Of a stretch of DNA of 64,000 bases, positions 1 through 12,700 are shown piece after piece; positions within the stretch are counted from its first letter, which is position 1, and each line of letters starts with the position of its first letter. The DNA is from Hawksworthiomyces lignivorus. Taxonomy: Eukaryota; Ascomycota; Sordariomycetes; Ophiostomatales; Ophiostomataceae. Under the pieces are notes generated by a model. That model saw only the letters and a program-made list of their open reading frames with translations, had not been told where the DNA came from and did no database searches. The position numbers and the translations under genes are program-made. The DNA is taken from assembly GCA_002917075.1 (NCBI GenBank), contig NTMA01000014.1, forward strand, positions 496,001 through 560,000. Direction: 5' to 3'.

Positions 1-1
1 G

Positions 2-925
2 GGATCCATCTACGCTGAGCAGTTCCCCTACAATATACGCAGCATGTCTCTGGACGGCGTCATCGCGGTGCCCACTGAGCGGTTCCAGTACTTCTCCGAG
101 TCGGCCGCCGGCATGGAGGCTACGTTCAGGGCCGCCCTCGAGTACTGTCCGGCACACCCTGACGATGTCTCGTGCCCGCCCGGCGTTGACTACAGCAAGC
201 TTAATAGGTCTATCACAGAGCAGTGGCAGAACATCCTGGCTGCGGCTGCTAAGAGTCCGCTCGCCTGCGTCGAACCGGCCTTTTGCCCACAGCCCAATAT
301 GACGGTTTCTGATATCCAGTATGCTGCCTCCCAGTGGCTCTACACGCACGCGAGATGGGGTTTGATGACGGCGCGCATCCTCAACGCTACTGTACGGGGA
401 GATGCCACGCCCTTTGCTGAGGGGATCGCGACGGTCATCAACGAAGACGACACCCGCACACTGCAGGGGTACACCAACGCCTACAAGTATTCGAACCGCG
501 CCGTCATCTGCCAGGACATGCCACACAACTATGAGGCCGTGGATATGAAGATCCTCGACACAATCACCAAGGTGCTCAGTCCCTTCTCAGGCACCGCAAC
601 ACCAGCCTACGCGTTCCAGATGAACTGCATTGGCTGGCCGGGCAATGTGCGTGACAAGCCGCACGACGTGCAAATTCCCCGCACCGAGAAACTGCCTACC
701 ATCCTCATGAGCCAGCTGCTGTACGACCCGGCGACGCCCATCTCCGTGGGCCAGCGACTCCGCGAGAACATCGGCGAGGACCGAGTGGTCAGCGTGTTCC
801 GCAACAGCGGGGGCCACGGCGTCTACCAGCAGTTGGACGCGAACACGTCAGCCATTGTGGCGGCCATCAACGCCTACATGTTCAATCTCACTCTACCTGA
901 GGACGGTAAAGTGTTCGAATCGTAA
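2..925 (+). CDS. S33/TAP-like alpha/beta-hydrolase peptidase, 3' part
   Basis: The reading frame is open from base 2 and ends with TAA at 923-925, giving 307 residues; the 5' end lies outside the window. The first residues (GSIYAEQFPYNIRSMSLDGV) match the strand and helix that follow the GxSxG nucleophile elbow in tripeptidyl-aminopeptidase-like hydrolases, so the catalytic Ser is just off the edge. The C-terminal TAP domain is present: LYDPATPISVGQRL carries the likely catalytic Asp and SGGHGVYQ the likely catalytic His. Several Cys residues and N-x-T/S sites suggest a secreted enzyme that trims peptides. No intron is needed in the visible part. The family call is firm; the substrate is unknown. 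Confidence 0.85.
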   Translation, partial: GSIYAEQFPYNIRSMSLDGVIAVPTERFQYFSESAAGMEATFRAALEYCPAHPDDVSCPPGVDYSKLNRSITEQWQNILAAAAKSPLACVEPAFCPQPNMTVSDIQYAASQWLYTHARWGLMTARILNATVRGDATPFAEGIATVINEDDTRTLQGYTNAYKYSNRAVICQDMPHNYEAVDMKILDTITKVLSPFSGTATPAYAFQMNCIGWPGNVRDKPHDVQIPRTEKLPTILMSQLLYDPATPISVGQRLRENIGEDRVVSVFRNSGGHGVYQQLDANTSAIVAAINAYMFNLTLPEDGKVFES

Positions 926-1393
926 ACTGATCTCAGAACATCGCAAGTTAATTTCTGTAAATGGATACTTGAAATAATGGATGTGGTAGTGTTAGTATTT
1001 CTTTGCTCTGCTTCTTCAATTTTTGATTTAGACTTTAGTACAAGACAAGATCTACCAAATTAAATTTGATATGACCCCCATTCAGAAATCCACGTAGATC
1101 TGCTATGCTAAATTTCGTACGCTATTCCTAACTTTCATCCTACAGCAGTAACCCCATCACATATCTCTCTAGGGTTACTTCCGTAATACGAGAATGCCGC
1201 TAATGTGGGCCAGCCGTGATGCGAATTTGCCAAATCGGGACAATGCTGCGCACCTTGACTAAGCACGATAATCATCGTATTTAAATCGCCCTGATGCAGA
1301 TGCAGCAGGCGCACCATTTGCCCTTTTTGACTTCTGAGCCACGCCGTGAATAGTTAATCTAACCCGCGCTCAATTCTGAGGCTGAAACCAAGC
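926..1393. other. Intergenic, 3' UTR of peptidase and promoter of TF
   Basis: AT-rich spacer between two + strand genes. It should hold the peptidase 3' UTR and the regulator's promoter. I see no further gene or repeat in it. Confidence 0.6.
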
Positions 1394-3135
1394 ATGCCAG
1401 CCGTACCTACGTCGAAGCGATGCCAGCGCTGCAAGAGGAGAAAGATAAAAGTACCGCTTTCTCAGATTTCCTGACAAGTTCAATGCCGGATTCCCTAGCT
1501 CCTTGTATGCTAATTGCCAGTAGTGTGACGAGTCCTGGCCAACATGTGGACAGTGTTTGAAGGCCAACTCCCCGTGCTCTGGTCCACCAGACCAGGAAAT
1601 TTTTGTATATAATGCCCACCTCCGCGCTTTCGAGACGGACAGCAGGCGGCTGTCCCGAACACCGTCCCCCTCCTCTTCAGGCACGGAAAAACCTCCCCCT
1701 GAGCCAAAGATCCGGCGTGCACTCGTTGATGTAGATGCAGCCTCGGTGCCATTGGAAGGTGGTGCAACGCTGGGCTGCCAGCGCCTCGTCTACGACAAGC
1801 TAACCAAGAATCCCACAACTGTCGCCGACCGGGTGGCGGCCCGCCTCGTTCGCTTCCTCGTCGACAGGAACGCTCACTGGAGCTTCCTGACTAGCCCAAG
1901 CTACCTCGCCCTGCTCCCATCGCGGCTGGACGGGAGCGCTGCGCTGCGAGACTGTCTCGCCCTGGCCTGCTCCACGTGGCACAAGTTCCGTGCTACGGAC
2001 GGCGGCAACGCTGTCGTCACGCCGGCCACGAGCCCCGTCGACCTAAAAGAGTACGCCAGGGCCTTACGCAGCCTCCGGCAGGCCCTCGGCAATCCCGAGT
2101 CCGCCTGCAGAAACGAGACGCTTGCGGCTGTGACGGTGCTGGAGCGGATCGAGACGGTGTTCGATGCGAACCGGCCCGTGCTGAGCATGAACCACGCCGT
2201 CGGAATCGAGAGCATCATGAAGGAGCGGGGGCCACCCTCCATCGACGACGAGCTGTACGTGCAGCTGACGTTTGAGAATCACGCTACACTGGTAAGCGGT
2301 CAGAGAAATACGCCCCTGCCACCTGTATATGCTTTGGAACTATTGCAGTCAGCTAACGATGAGATAGTTGAACTTGTGGATCGCTAGAGATGGGCAAAAT
2401 TTCTTCCTCCAATCGCCATGGAAGGAATACACTGACGAGGCCATGCAGGGATGCACTGCTTTAGTAAGCCCTGAACGCCGCGGCGGTTACATTATTGGTC
2501 GATATTATGGATACTGGCCAGGTCTCGTCCAGGCTATCCAGTCGGTGCAAGGCAGCGGAAGTGTGACAGCTGTCGACGTCCGGCGCCAGATATGCCATGT
2601 TGAGGAGGAAGCGAAGGCAACAGGAGAAGCTGTTATTCAGAGTCTGATTAGCAGCCATCGGATTCAGAGGGTGCCCGACGAGGATCCAGTATCGCCTTTT
2701 AGCGAAACGTTTGAGTTCAACAGCCTGGATTCTTTGAATTGCCTCTTGACCTACGTGATGCTTCGCTGTCTCCTGAATAGAATGGTGTGTCACCTAGATG
2801 AATCTGTGTGTGGATGGCATCCGACAATGGACGCATCTCAGCAGCTCCTCCTCCATAGTGAGTACGAGGGTCTCTGCCGAGAGATGCGTATGTGCTTGCC
2901 AGCGATAAGAAAGCTAGGTCTAGCGGCTGGTATCATGTTTCTTGCGCCTATATATATGTCGTACGAAGGAGGAAGTGTTGCAGAGAGGGCCTATGCCCTC
3001 GACTACGTCCTTGAAGTAGTCAAATACAAAGGACGGCTTCCTCCGGATAAGAGCATGGTTGAAAGATTTATTATTGACGTCGTCAATAAATGGACGGGAA
3101 AGACAGTCACTGTTGCGGCGGTAGGAGGACCTTGA
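1394..3135 (+). CDS. Zn2Cys6 fungal transcription factor
   Basis: Join 1394-1450, 1524-2291, 2368-3135, giving 530 residues. The two introns (1451-1523 and 2292-2367) are GT-AG with CTAAY-type branch points. The first splits the zinc cluster, which is complete only when spliced: Cys10, 13, 20, 27, 30 and 37 in a CX2CX6CX6CX2CX6C pattern. The 73-nt first intron has to end at TAG 1523, because ending at CAG 1520 puts an in-frame stop in the exon. The remaining ~490 residues are helical and resemble the short fungal regulators with a Moc3-type C-terminal domain. It probably acts in the nucleus as a DNA-binding regulator. Its closest neighbour is the upstream peptidase, which may be a target; that is inference. 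Confidence 0.85.
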
Positions 3136-4626
3136 TATATAAGAGATTGCTATTGCTTTCCCGATCCAGTGGTTACTGAACTTAAGAATCGGAAGGAGAA
3201 TGGACAGCTAAACATCATGCTCTCATGCCTAGGACAACTATTTCAGCATAATTGAGTAGCAATGCTAATCTCCAGTATAGCAACGACAAAATGTTCAAAG
3301 CACTTCGAGTCAGCGTCATGTCCTCTATCTAGCACTTTGAACAGTTGCAGAAGATCAAGTGCTTGAACTAGACAAAGGTCGATGCGCACTGGGCTGGTAT
3401 GCCTTGTACTTGAACAGCATGGCTAGATCTGTCAAGTCTGCAACAGTTTGCTTCATCGCTTAGCCTACAATTGCAGTGAGCTTAGGCGAGACCACGATTG
3501 CCACAGATATGTGGTATTCTTTTCATACAAACCTCGCTCCAACTATTACTATCTATTTCGAGAGAGGCAAAAAAAAATTTCATAAATTTTGTGAGTCTGA
3601 AGCGGTCCAAACGATTGTTAGAGATTTATAAAATCACTGAGCTGTAGATGAGAAAACGCCTCTGAAGTGTGATAGAAGAGAGGGGGAATTTAGTTGCCTA
3701 GAGCTATTCTGACCTCTTTCACCGCATAAGGCATACAAAAGTAGAGGTAAACCTCTAAACTTTTCTCTAGATGGATATAGTAGGCACCTGAGTTTACGTA
3801 TTACAAACACATATAGCACCCGAACAGAAAATGGCTAATCTGTATTAGAGACTAAAATGAAATTATTTGGTCAGAAATCGATTGCGAACCGAAAAAAGTC
3901 TCTAGCCGTAGGCAAGAGGCCGCCCCGACCCCAAGGCTATCGGGGTCTCACCACAGAACCTGGTTATCTACGCAGTAAGGGAGAACGCTTCACACATACC
4001 CGTGTAAAGAGAGTTATGCAGCGTAAAAATCAAGTCGTACGGTGGCTTTCTCATGAGGTATCAGCAAGCTGTAGTGGACTTGGTGGTCAGTTTGAATCGA
4101 GGAGTCAGCCCGCTTTGCTCTCAACACAGTTCACACTGCGTACGTTACAGTGCATTTGTCTCCATTTAAGGGTTGATGAAGGATTAGCCAGTAGATTATA
4201 GTAAATAAATCACAAAAAGTGAAGTATATTGCTTTTGACGAAAAGGAAGAAGTGCAAATGTCAGCGAGGCAGCAATGCGAAGCTGCAATGCAGTGCCCAA
4301 AGGCTGTGCATGCCCCTCTTTCTGCATCCTCTGCCCCACTAAGTGTGCCTTTATGTTACCCGAATCTAAGTGCGGCTCTTCCTTTCCACAGCGGAAGACA
4401 AACATTTGAACAGAAGAGAAGAAGCGGTGGGGTTGGGCATGGAAACGTGGCAGAGTGGCAAAGGCAAATATGCCTGGCCGTAACGAATTACGCACAAATT
4501 AGCAGAATTATCAAGATAACCGTCTACTCTTTCTAGCATGAAGAATGTGCTCTTCTTTGAGTCCTTCACTTGTGAGGACAGCGTTTGCTTCCAATGGCAT
4601 CGTTTCTAGAAGGTCATGCTCCCGCC
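3136..4626. other. Gene-poor spacer, possibly decayed repeat DNA
   Basis: About 1.5 kb between a + strand regulator and the 3' end of a - strand gene. Short open frames exist on both strands (for example 3857-4201 +), but none shows a domain or splice-extended continuation. The stretch 3880-4030 is more GC-rich than its surroundings and may be the relic of an insertion. No terminal repeats were identified. Confidence 0.4.
3292..3343. repeat. Short inverted repeat (9-bp arms)
   Basis: TGTTCAAAG at 3292-3300 is followed 34 bases later by its exact reverse complement CTTTGAACA at 3335-3343. Related CTTGAAC words recur within the next 80 bases. It may be a stem-loop or part of a decayed element; chance is not excluded. 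Confidence 0.4.
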
Positions 4627-6106
4627 TTAGTGGGTGCAGCGACCACAGTACCCACAGCTTTCAGAGCACGCTGTAAAATCGTCCTCTTTATCATCCCATT
4701 TCAGCTCAAATTCGTCTCCACTCTCTTCTTTTTCATCCTCATTGAGGTTTGAACTATCAGAACCATTCGAAGCATGCAGTGTCTGATTGCGACCTTCCCA
4801 CAGACTTGTAGTTTCGGCTGATAGGGCATCTGTGACCCCAGTTCCAGGCTCCCGAATATCCAACCGGCCGATCTCTTTGTGGCAGATTTCCAATTTTTTA
4901 GACGGTGCTTTTTCAACTTCCGAGATGATCAGATGCAGGAGAGCAGCGAGCCTCTTCAGTGTTTCCTTTTGAGCCCTTTCCCACGCTTTGACTTGGTCAC
5001 GCACATCATGTATTTGAATATCACTAAAGAGTCCGTTGAAGTGGTAAGCGAGGACTAACGTTGGGATTTGTGAAGCCCAGAGGCGCGGCAATTCCTTAGC
5101 GAGCATGTCTTCGTCCTTCTTCCGAAAGCTGCGGGTCTTGAGATCAAACACGAGGTCTTGTGGCTGTAGCGTGCCGCCAGACTTGACTTGCAACTTTCCA
5201 CTGGGCACACATGCTGGCTTGGCGCTTGAGATGCTCGTTTTCTCAAAAAGCTCGTCTATCTCTACAGCAGCTGGCTTTTTTCCTGCCTGCCTCTCTCCAT
5301 CCTTGGGAATGTATCCGTCGGCCTTGAAGCGCACAAGAAAAACAAGGTCTCCGAATTTGTAGTGCATAATGCGTTGATGAGACACAGACTTCTTGACGTC
5401 CGGGGCCCAAGTCGTATATGCCTCGGGAAACGTGTGACCGAAACCCTTGATGTTTGGGATGAGCTCACGCGGCGAGTTCTCCCTGCGGACGAGAAACAGC
5501 GTGTTTTTTCTCAGTTCAGCCACTGTGCGAAACGTTTTCTTCTCCCGTGAATCTAGTCCGTCTCCCCAAGAGAATCGAAGGAGATTGCTAAGAGTACTCG
5601 CACATGCCACGACATCAACACCTAAGAGTTGTTCCTGACTCAAGAGGGATGTCTCACCGAGAGCTGCGACGATCGCTGGCTCCAGTGGGTGCTGTGGGAA
5701 ATGAGCAGAGTTCACGTCCCGGAAATATTCCCCGGCGTCTTGGCTGAGATGTTCATTCCTTGAAGGGGGTGTCCATCGTGGTGGACTACCTATACGAGCT
5801 TGTTAATTAATGTTCAAAGGTAATTAGAGAAAATCGGGATTGCAGAGATTTCTTACCAGGTACGATGATGGTCGGTTCCGCAGAATCGAGCCAGTTAAAC
5901 GACGCAGTAAGTTTGCTATCAGTTATGGTAGCGCTTTCTTCGTAGAGCTGGGCAATCTCCGTTAGGTCAGATGCGCTGATGGACTTGACCAATGGACCGA
6001 ACGGAGGGTCCGGTGTTTGGGGCACCGGAGGTGGGTTTTGCCAAATCCGCGGGGGCCTCTGAGATCCCCGGGCCCGATAAGAGCGGTAACCCCGTGAAGT
6101 GTACAT
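4627..6106 (-). CDS. Conserved fungal protein, 'geranylgeranyl PP synthetase'-named family
   Basis: Exon 1 is complement 5857-6106, exon 2 complement 4627-5789, intron 5790-5856 (67 nt); the protein has 470 residues. The start at 6106 is chosen because it begins the Arg/Gly/Tyr-rich tail MYTSRGYRSYRARG that I recall for this family. Splicing restores the block NWLDSAEPTIIVPGSPPRW, and FGHTFPEAYTTW, HYKFGDL, VFDLKTRS and the Cys-rich end CGYCGRCTH follow. Database entries often call such proteins geranylgeranyl pyrophosphate synthetase, but no DDxxD prenyl-synthase motif is visible, so the name looks wrong. The acidic residues near EIDELFEK followed by FDLK could be a PD-(D/E)XK nuclease core; this is inference. 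It is transcribed divergently from the helicase gene. Confidence 0.8.
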
Positions 6107-6717
6107 GACTCGATATAATTCAGCTATCCGGGCTGTGGCACTATGGAGATAGTCTGATGTTGCAATGAGAGTGATCTTGGAACAATGCTCTTTTTGTGGA
6201 AGCTCAACGTTGCAGTAAACACGTTGGAGTTGGAGCAAGAAGGCTTAGAAACTCGCTTAATTTGATAACTTCTGAACTAGAAGTGCTGGCCATATGTATA
6301 TTCTGTAAATTATCAGCACAAATCGGATATGGAATCACCTACCCAAATTGAGGGATGATTTTCATTGTGTAGCAGGCAGCCATCAAGTCAGCCCTCAAAC
6401 CGGAGGAATCAGTCAGTCGCATGCAAGAACGTTACACTGCCTTATTTTCAACCGATTAGAGGAGCAGAACGCGTGGTACTTTATCATGCACTTCTCTGAG
6501 GCCAACCTAATGGGCCTCTATTTGGGCACCAATTCCAGCACGCCTTGGTGGCTTAGGTGGTCTTAGATAGACGGCCAGATCGCCTTGATTGGCCGCTATC
6601 AGAAAAGGCTGCTCCTTGCATATACCATGCCTCCCTCTCAAATCGATAAATAAATTTACATGACATGATCCATCTGAGATATCCAGCAAGTCAATTTTCG
6701 AACACCATCGCAACAAT
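6107..6717. promoter_or_regulatory. Shared divergent promoter region (611 bp)
   Basis: The space between the start of the - strand 470-residue protein and the + strand helicase-AAA gene. It must contain both promoters. No other plausible gene lies in it, and no specific operator could be assigned. Confidence 0.6.
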
Positions 6718-9700
6718 ATGGCACCAGCAACAGAACAGTCGAAGCGCTCTGCAAATCTGTCAAGATTTCTCGATGCTGTGCTCAGAGGGAATCGTAAAGT
6801 TGAAGGCGTAGGTGACGCTAAACTCTTTTTTGAGGCCGCAAGAACTAACAATTCCCCGAAAAAATTGTTTGAATCTCTGATAACGAGTCCGCATGGCTTG
6901 GCGGCCGTTCATGGAAGCGTCAGGGCAGACCCGTCACTTGCCTTTCTCAAGACCCAGACGTTGCCGTTTATCCGTTTACTATCAGCTCCTGACGTCAAAG
7001 TCCTCGCTGCCGGCCAAATCGTTCAGCAGATAGTGACAACGGTCATCCAGCCGCCTACGCTTTGGCAAAAGCTAGTACAGTTCGTCTTGGATGCTAAGAT
7101 CGAAGAGGATGACCTTTTCCCTGTCGCTTGGCTAGCGTATGAAGCCAGCACGCTGGCATCTACTCTGGACTTCGATGTCATCTCCGACCTGCAGTTGATG
7201 TCCACAAATGGCCTGCTTTTCCAAGCCAAGGACCACAAAGTTCGCGAATTTGCCTATAAGATCAACAAGATCCTAGAGATGAAGAAGACCACGTCACTGC
7301 CTTGCTCAGCTGGTGCCGACCCTTCGTTCTCGCCTGGAGGTCGGCATGATAACGATTTCGCAAACTTCCGCCAGATTGCCATCTATCCTACAAACGACGA
7401 GCTGTTGTCCAAGACCAGACCATTCTACAGGCGCGCCGAGGACATCTTCAACCTTGATCTGAAGGACCGCACCGCCGCTCACCTGGACAACCAGTTCCGT
7501 CTCCTCCGGGAAGACATGCTTGCTGAGGTGCGCGAGGACGTGCAAATTGCTCTGGGCAAAAAGAAGAGCCGACGGTCGCCCACTGTCCTTAAAGAACTCG
7601 TTCCGGTTCGTTTAGAGATGGGAGACGAGAGGAAGGAGAAAGAGCCCTCTCTCGCTGTTTCTTGTGGCGACGGGCTCAAGGAACTCCGTAACCGCGATCC
7701 TAGCGGGCGGCGGAAATTCCTCGAGAAGAATAAGAATTATTTTAAGCATCAAACCCTCGGCGTATTTGTCAAGGGTGAGGAGGTCTGTGCCTTTGCGTCT
7801 GTGGAACGAAACATAGACGATCTGTGCAAGCTCGTGGTGTGCCTTCAATTTGTCGACAGCAGCTCCCTGGGCGAGGTCCTCTTGCTGCTCAGTGCCAACC
7901 AAGATATCCGGTTCATTCTCGTTGGGACCACTGTATTCTCACACGAACCAGTCTTAAACCGGCTGAAGGAGATCAACGAGCTCCCTTTGGAAAACTGCCT
8001 GCTCAACCCTGGTCAAGAAGACGACGGCTTCAAACCAGACAAATTTCTACAACTCTGGGCCGAGAAAATCCGAACACAGTCGAAACCGGAGGATTTAGAG
8101 CTCGGCGGAGTGCGCTTGGAGCGCTCTCAGATGGAGTCGCTGGCCAACGGGATTAGTGAACCACTGAGTGTTATCCAAGGGCCCCCTGGTATGTGCTTGC
8201 AAGATTGAGTGCCAATGTTAGATGCTCTGCTAATATCGTAATAGGAACTGGAAAGTCATTTATTGGAGCTCAGATCGTCAAATATATTCGTAAATTGACG
8301 TCTTTGAAAGTCCTTGTTATAACTTATACGAATCACGCGCTGGATCAGTTTCTTGAAGACTTACAAGACGCTGGCATTTCTCAGCAGCATATGGTGAGAC
8401 TGGGCTCCAAATCCACAGAAAAAACTCAGACCATTCTTTTATCGAGACAGAATAACCACATTAAATTCTCAGCCGCGTCATATTTCATGATCGGTGACCT
8501 CAAGGAAAAACAATCCCGTATACGAGAAGAGGTTCGCGATGTCTTTGGCCACTATCTAGAACAAATTCCTAGCTTTGAAGAACTACTCGAACATCTAGAA
8601 TTCTCCCAAGAAGATCGTGTTTTCTATGATGCGTTTATAATACCAGAGACTGAAGACGGCTGGAAGCAAATCGGTGCCAAAGGAGAAGAGATCACACCGA
8701 ACTATTTGTACTCCAGATGGAAGAGGGGCAAAGGGCCTGGGCCTTTTACAAAGATGATACCTAACGAATGCTGGATAGTATGGAGAATGGATATTGCTCA
8801 TCGACAAAGCTACGTTTTAAAATGGGCCACCGAGTTAAGGCAGGAGCAGATTGAGAGAATCGAGAGGCTGGTCGATCAGTACGGGCAGAATCAAAAACAG
8901 CTAGAAGACCTTTTTAATCAGGGTCAGACTGAAACGTTACGCTCGAAACGAATTATCGCCTGCACAACCACTGCGGCTGCGAAGTACCAGAAAGCCATCT
9001 GCAACGCGAGCCCAGATGTTGTGATCGTCGAAGAGGCCGGAGAGATTCAAGAATGCCACGTGTTGACTGCTCTGTCGCCCTCTGTGAAGCAGCTAATCTT
9101 GATCGGTGACCACAAACAGCTGCGTCCCAGGTTCAACAACTATGCGCTGACAGTTGAGAAAGGCGATGGGTACAATTTCAACATGTCCCTTTTTGAAAGA
9201 CTGATCCGGCAGGACTGTAAATATACAACCCTACGCAAGCAACACCGCATGCACCCGGAAATATCTCTTTTGTCAAGGGAACTTACATATCCTGAACTTC
9301 TTGATGGGCCCAAGACCATGGAGCGCCCAGAGATCGACGGTCTACGAGACCGTGTTATCTTTGTCCATCACGAACATGAGGAAACCCTTCTCTCAAATGT
9401 GGTCGACAGGAAGGACCCAGAGGCCAAAGCATCAAAACAGAATCAATTCGAGGCCGATATGTGTCTTCGATTGGTCCGATACCTCGCACAACAAGGATAT
9501 GGTACATCCAAGATAGTGGTCTTGACGCCGTACCTCGGCCAACTCCGCCTGTTAATGGACACCATGGCCCAAGAGAATGATCCGATTTTAAACGACATGG
9601 ATGCGTCGCTTCTTACCCAGGCGGGTCTCATGACAGAAGCGGCGTCTAAAGTTAGCAAGAGCCAACTGCATATATCTACCATTGACAATTATCAAGGCGA

Positions 9701-12700
9701 GGAGAGCGATATCGTCATTGGGTCCTTGACCCGAAGCAATAAGAATGGTGACATTGGCTTCATGGCAGCGCCAGAGCGACTCAATGTGCTAATCACCCGT
9801 GCAAGAAATTGCCTCATCTTAATAGGAAATATGACCACATTCACGTCCAACCCAAAAAGAAACTCCAGCTGGTCTTCGTTCTTTGAGTTATTGAAAACGC
9901 GGGGCCATCTCTACGACGGCTTTCCTGTCAAATGCGAGCGCCATCCCGACATGACCGCTATCTTGAAAGAGCCGACCGACTTCGACATCCGTTGTCCTGA
10001 TGGCGGATGTGCCAAACCCTGTGGTGTCATGCTGAAATGTGGAGTGCATATATGCCAATCTCGATGTCACAAGATCGCAGACCATTCTAGTATCAACTGT
10101 ACGGAGCCAGTCCAGGTAACATGCAATAAGGGACATCAAAGGAAGATTCCGTGTAGCAGGCAGAACGATGCCTGTAAGAAATGTGTCGAAGAGGAAAAGG
10201 AGAGAGAAAGGATCATCAAGCGAGATCTCAAGATCGAGGTGGAAAGAATTGCGCGACAAAAGCAGTATGCTGAAGAGCTGCAGCAAATCCAAGAGGAAAT
10301 TGCCCACGAAAGGCGCAGGATGAAGTATGACGCTGAAGAAGAAGACCAAAAGAAATCGCTCACTCAGAAGAAGGAAGATCTTAAAGCGCTTCGAGAAACA
10401 GCCATTCGTGTAGAACATCAAAAGAAGGCTGCCAAGAAACAAGCAGACAGTATTCCAAATAAGGATGAAGGCAAAGCTAGCGCTCCTACAGAGGCACTGG
10501 ATCTTCCTAGCAACGCCCAAGACGAATGGGAGTATTGCAAACAGTTCAACGGTGCCAAATGCGATGCCATCGATGAGCTGATGCAGATGATCGGTCTCGA
10601 AGAAGTCAAACAAAACTTTGTCAACATAAAGGACATGATTGACACGAAGCTGCGGCAAGACGTTTCGATAACCTCTGAGAGATTCGGTTGCTCATTACTT
10701 GGAAACCCAGGGACGGGAAAGACAACCGTTGCTCGACTTTACGCCAAGTTCCTGACATCAGTCGGTGTCATCCCAGGATCTCGATTCGAGGAGACCACCG
10801 GCGCAAAGCTGGCACATGGCGGTGTCTCCGGCTGTCAGAAGCTTATTGACAATATGCTGAATGATGGAGGCGGCGTCATCTTCATCGACGAAGCCTATCA
10901 GCTAACATCTGGCAACAGCCCTGGAGGAGCGAGCGTGCTCGACTTCTTGCTTCCCGAGGTAGAAAACTTGACAGGAAAGATCGTTTTCGTCCTTGCGGGG
11001 TACAATAAACAGATGGAAAGCTTCTTCGCGCATAATCCAGGATTACAGAGCCGGTTCCCTAATGAGATGAAGTTTGCCGACTACACTGATGACGAACTCC
11101 TGTGCATTCTAGGCCTGAAGATCCAGAAAACGTACAGAGGCAACATGAAGTGTGAAGATGGTCTCAAGGGTCTATTCTGCCGCATTTTAGCAAGGAGGAT
11201 AGGTCGAGGTCGCGGCCGTGACGGATTTGGAAACGCACGTACCGTAGAAAATGAGTTCGCGAAAATAACACGGCGCCAGGCATTGAGGCTGAAAAAGCAG
11301 CGGCGGGCTGGAAAGAAACCCGATGACCACCTTCTGACCAAGGAAGATATCATTGGGCCCGAGCCAGCTGAGGCCCTGAGCAAGTCTGAAGGATGGAAAA
11401 AGCTCTCACAGCTGATTGGGCTCGCCTCAGTGAAGCAGGCAGTTCGGGCCCTCGTTGACAGCGTGCAGCAAAACTACCAGCGAGAGCTTGCAGAGCAAGC
11501 ACCAATTGAGTACTCGTTGAACAAAGTCTTCCTTGGTAACCCTGGGACAGGAAAGACAACAGTTGCCAAGTTGTATGGACAGATCCTGGCAGATCTTGGT
11601 CTACTATCAAAGAGCGAAGGTAAGCTACTTGGTAAGCACCGCGGGCATAATGAGATACGCTGACACACTACAGTCGTCGTTAAAAATCCATCTGATTTTG
11701 TCGGATCTGCGCTCGGGGAGTCAGAGAAGCTGACCAAAGGTATACTTGCCGCAACTGTGGGTAAGGTTCTTGTCATTGATGAGGCATACGGGCTGTATGG
11801 TGCGAGTGGCACTGGCGACATTTACAAAACAGCTGTCATCGACACCGTTGTCGCCGAAGTACAGAGCGTGCCGGGAGATGATCGCTGCGTGCTCCTCTTG
11901 GGATACAAAGAGCAAATGGAGACAATGTTCCAGAATGTCAATCCAGGTCTGGCAAGACGATTTCCTATCGCCTCTGCCTTTGGGTTCGAAGATTTCAGTA
12001 ACGCCGAATTGCAAGAAATTTTGAACCTCAAGCTGAAGCGTATGCAGTATGGGGCTACAGATCAAGCAAAGAGAGTCACGATAGACGTGGTAAATCGTGC
12101 AAGAAATCGCCCACATTTTGGCAACGCCGGCGAGATCGACATCATCCTTGATGCGGCTAAGGCACGTCACCAAACCCGTTATTCAAAGGGAGAAGCAAAG
12201 GACCCGGATATTTTCGAGGCGCAAGATATTGACGAGGAATTTGATCGTGCGGAGAGGACAGAAACAAACGTCAGAAAGCTTTTCGAAGGAACAGTAGGAA
12301 TGGGGGACATCATCTCAAAGCTGGAGGACTACCAGGAGACCGTCCGTACCATAAAGAGTCTTGACATGGATCCTAAGGAAAATATACCCTTCAACTTCGT
12401 ATTCAGCGGGCCGCCTGGTACAGGGAAAACAACCACAGCGCGCAAGATGGGCAAAGTGTTCTACGATATGGGCTTCCTTGCTACGGCCGAGGTGATCGAT
12501 TGTTCTGTTTCCGACTTTGTAGGCCAATATGTAGGACAGACAGGTCCCAAAGTGATTCAACAGCTCGACAAAGCACTTGGGAGAGTGTTGTTCATTGACG
12601 AAGCGTACCGTCTGGCCGAGGGGCATTTCGCCAAAGAAGCCATTGACGAGCTCGTTGATTGTGTCACGAAACCTCGGTACTTCAAGAAGTTGATCATCAT

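Noticed and set aside
3857..4201. 114-residue + strand frame, Arg/Gly/Lys-rich
   Set aside because: No homology recognised; more likely part of a decayed repeat than a gene.
9888..10658. 256-residue antisense open frame (-)
   Set aside because: It lies opposite the coiled-coil part of the helicase-AAA gene, whose biased codons keep the other strand open; the translation is low-complexity Leu/Phe/Ser.
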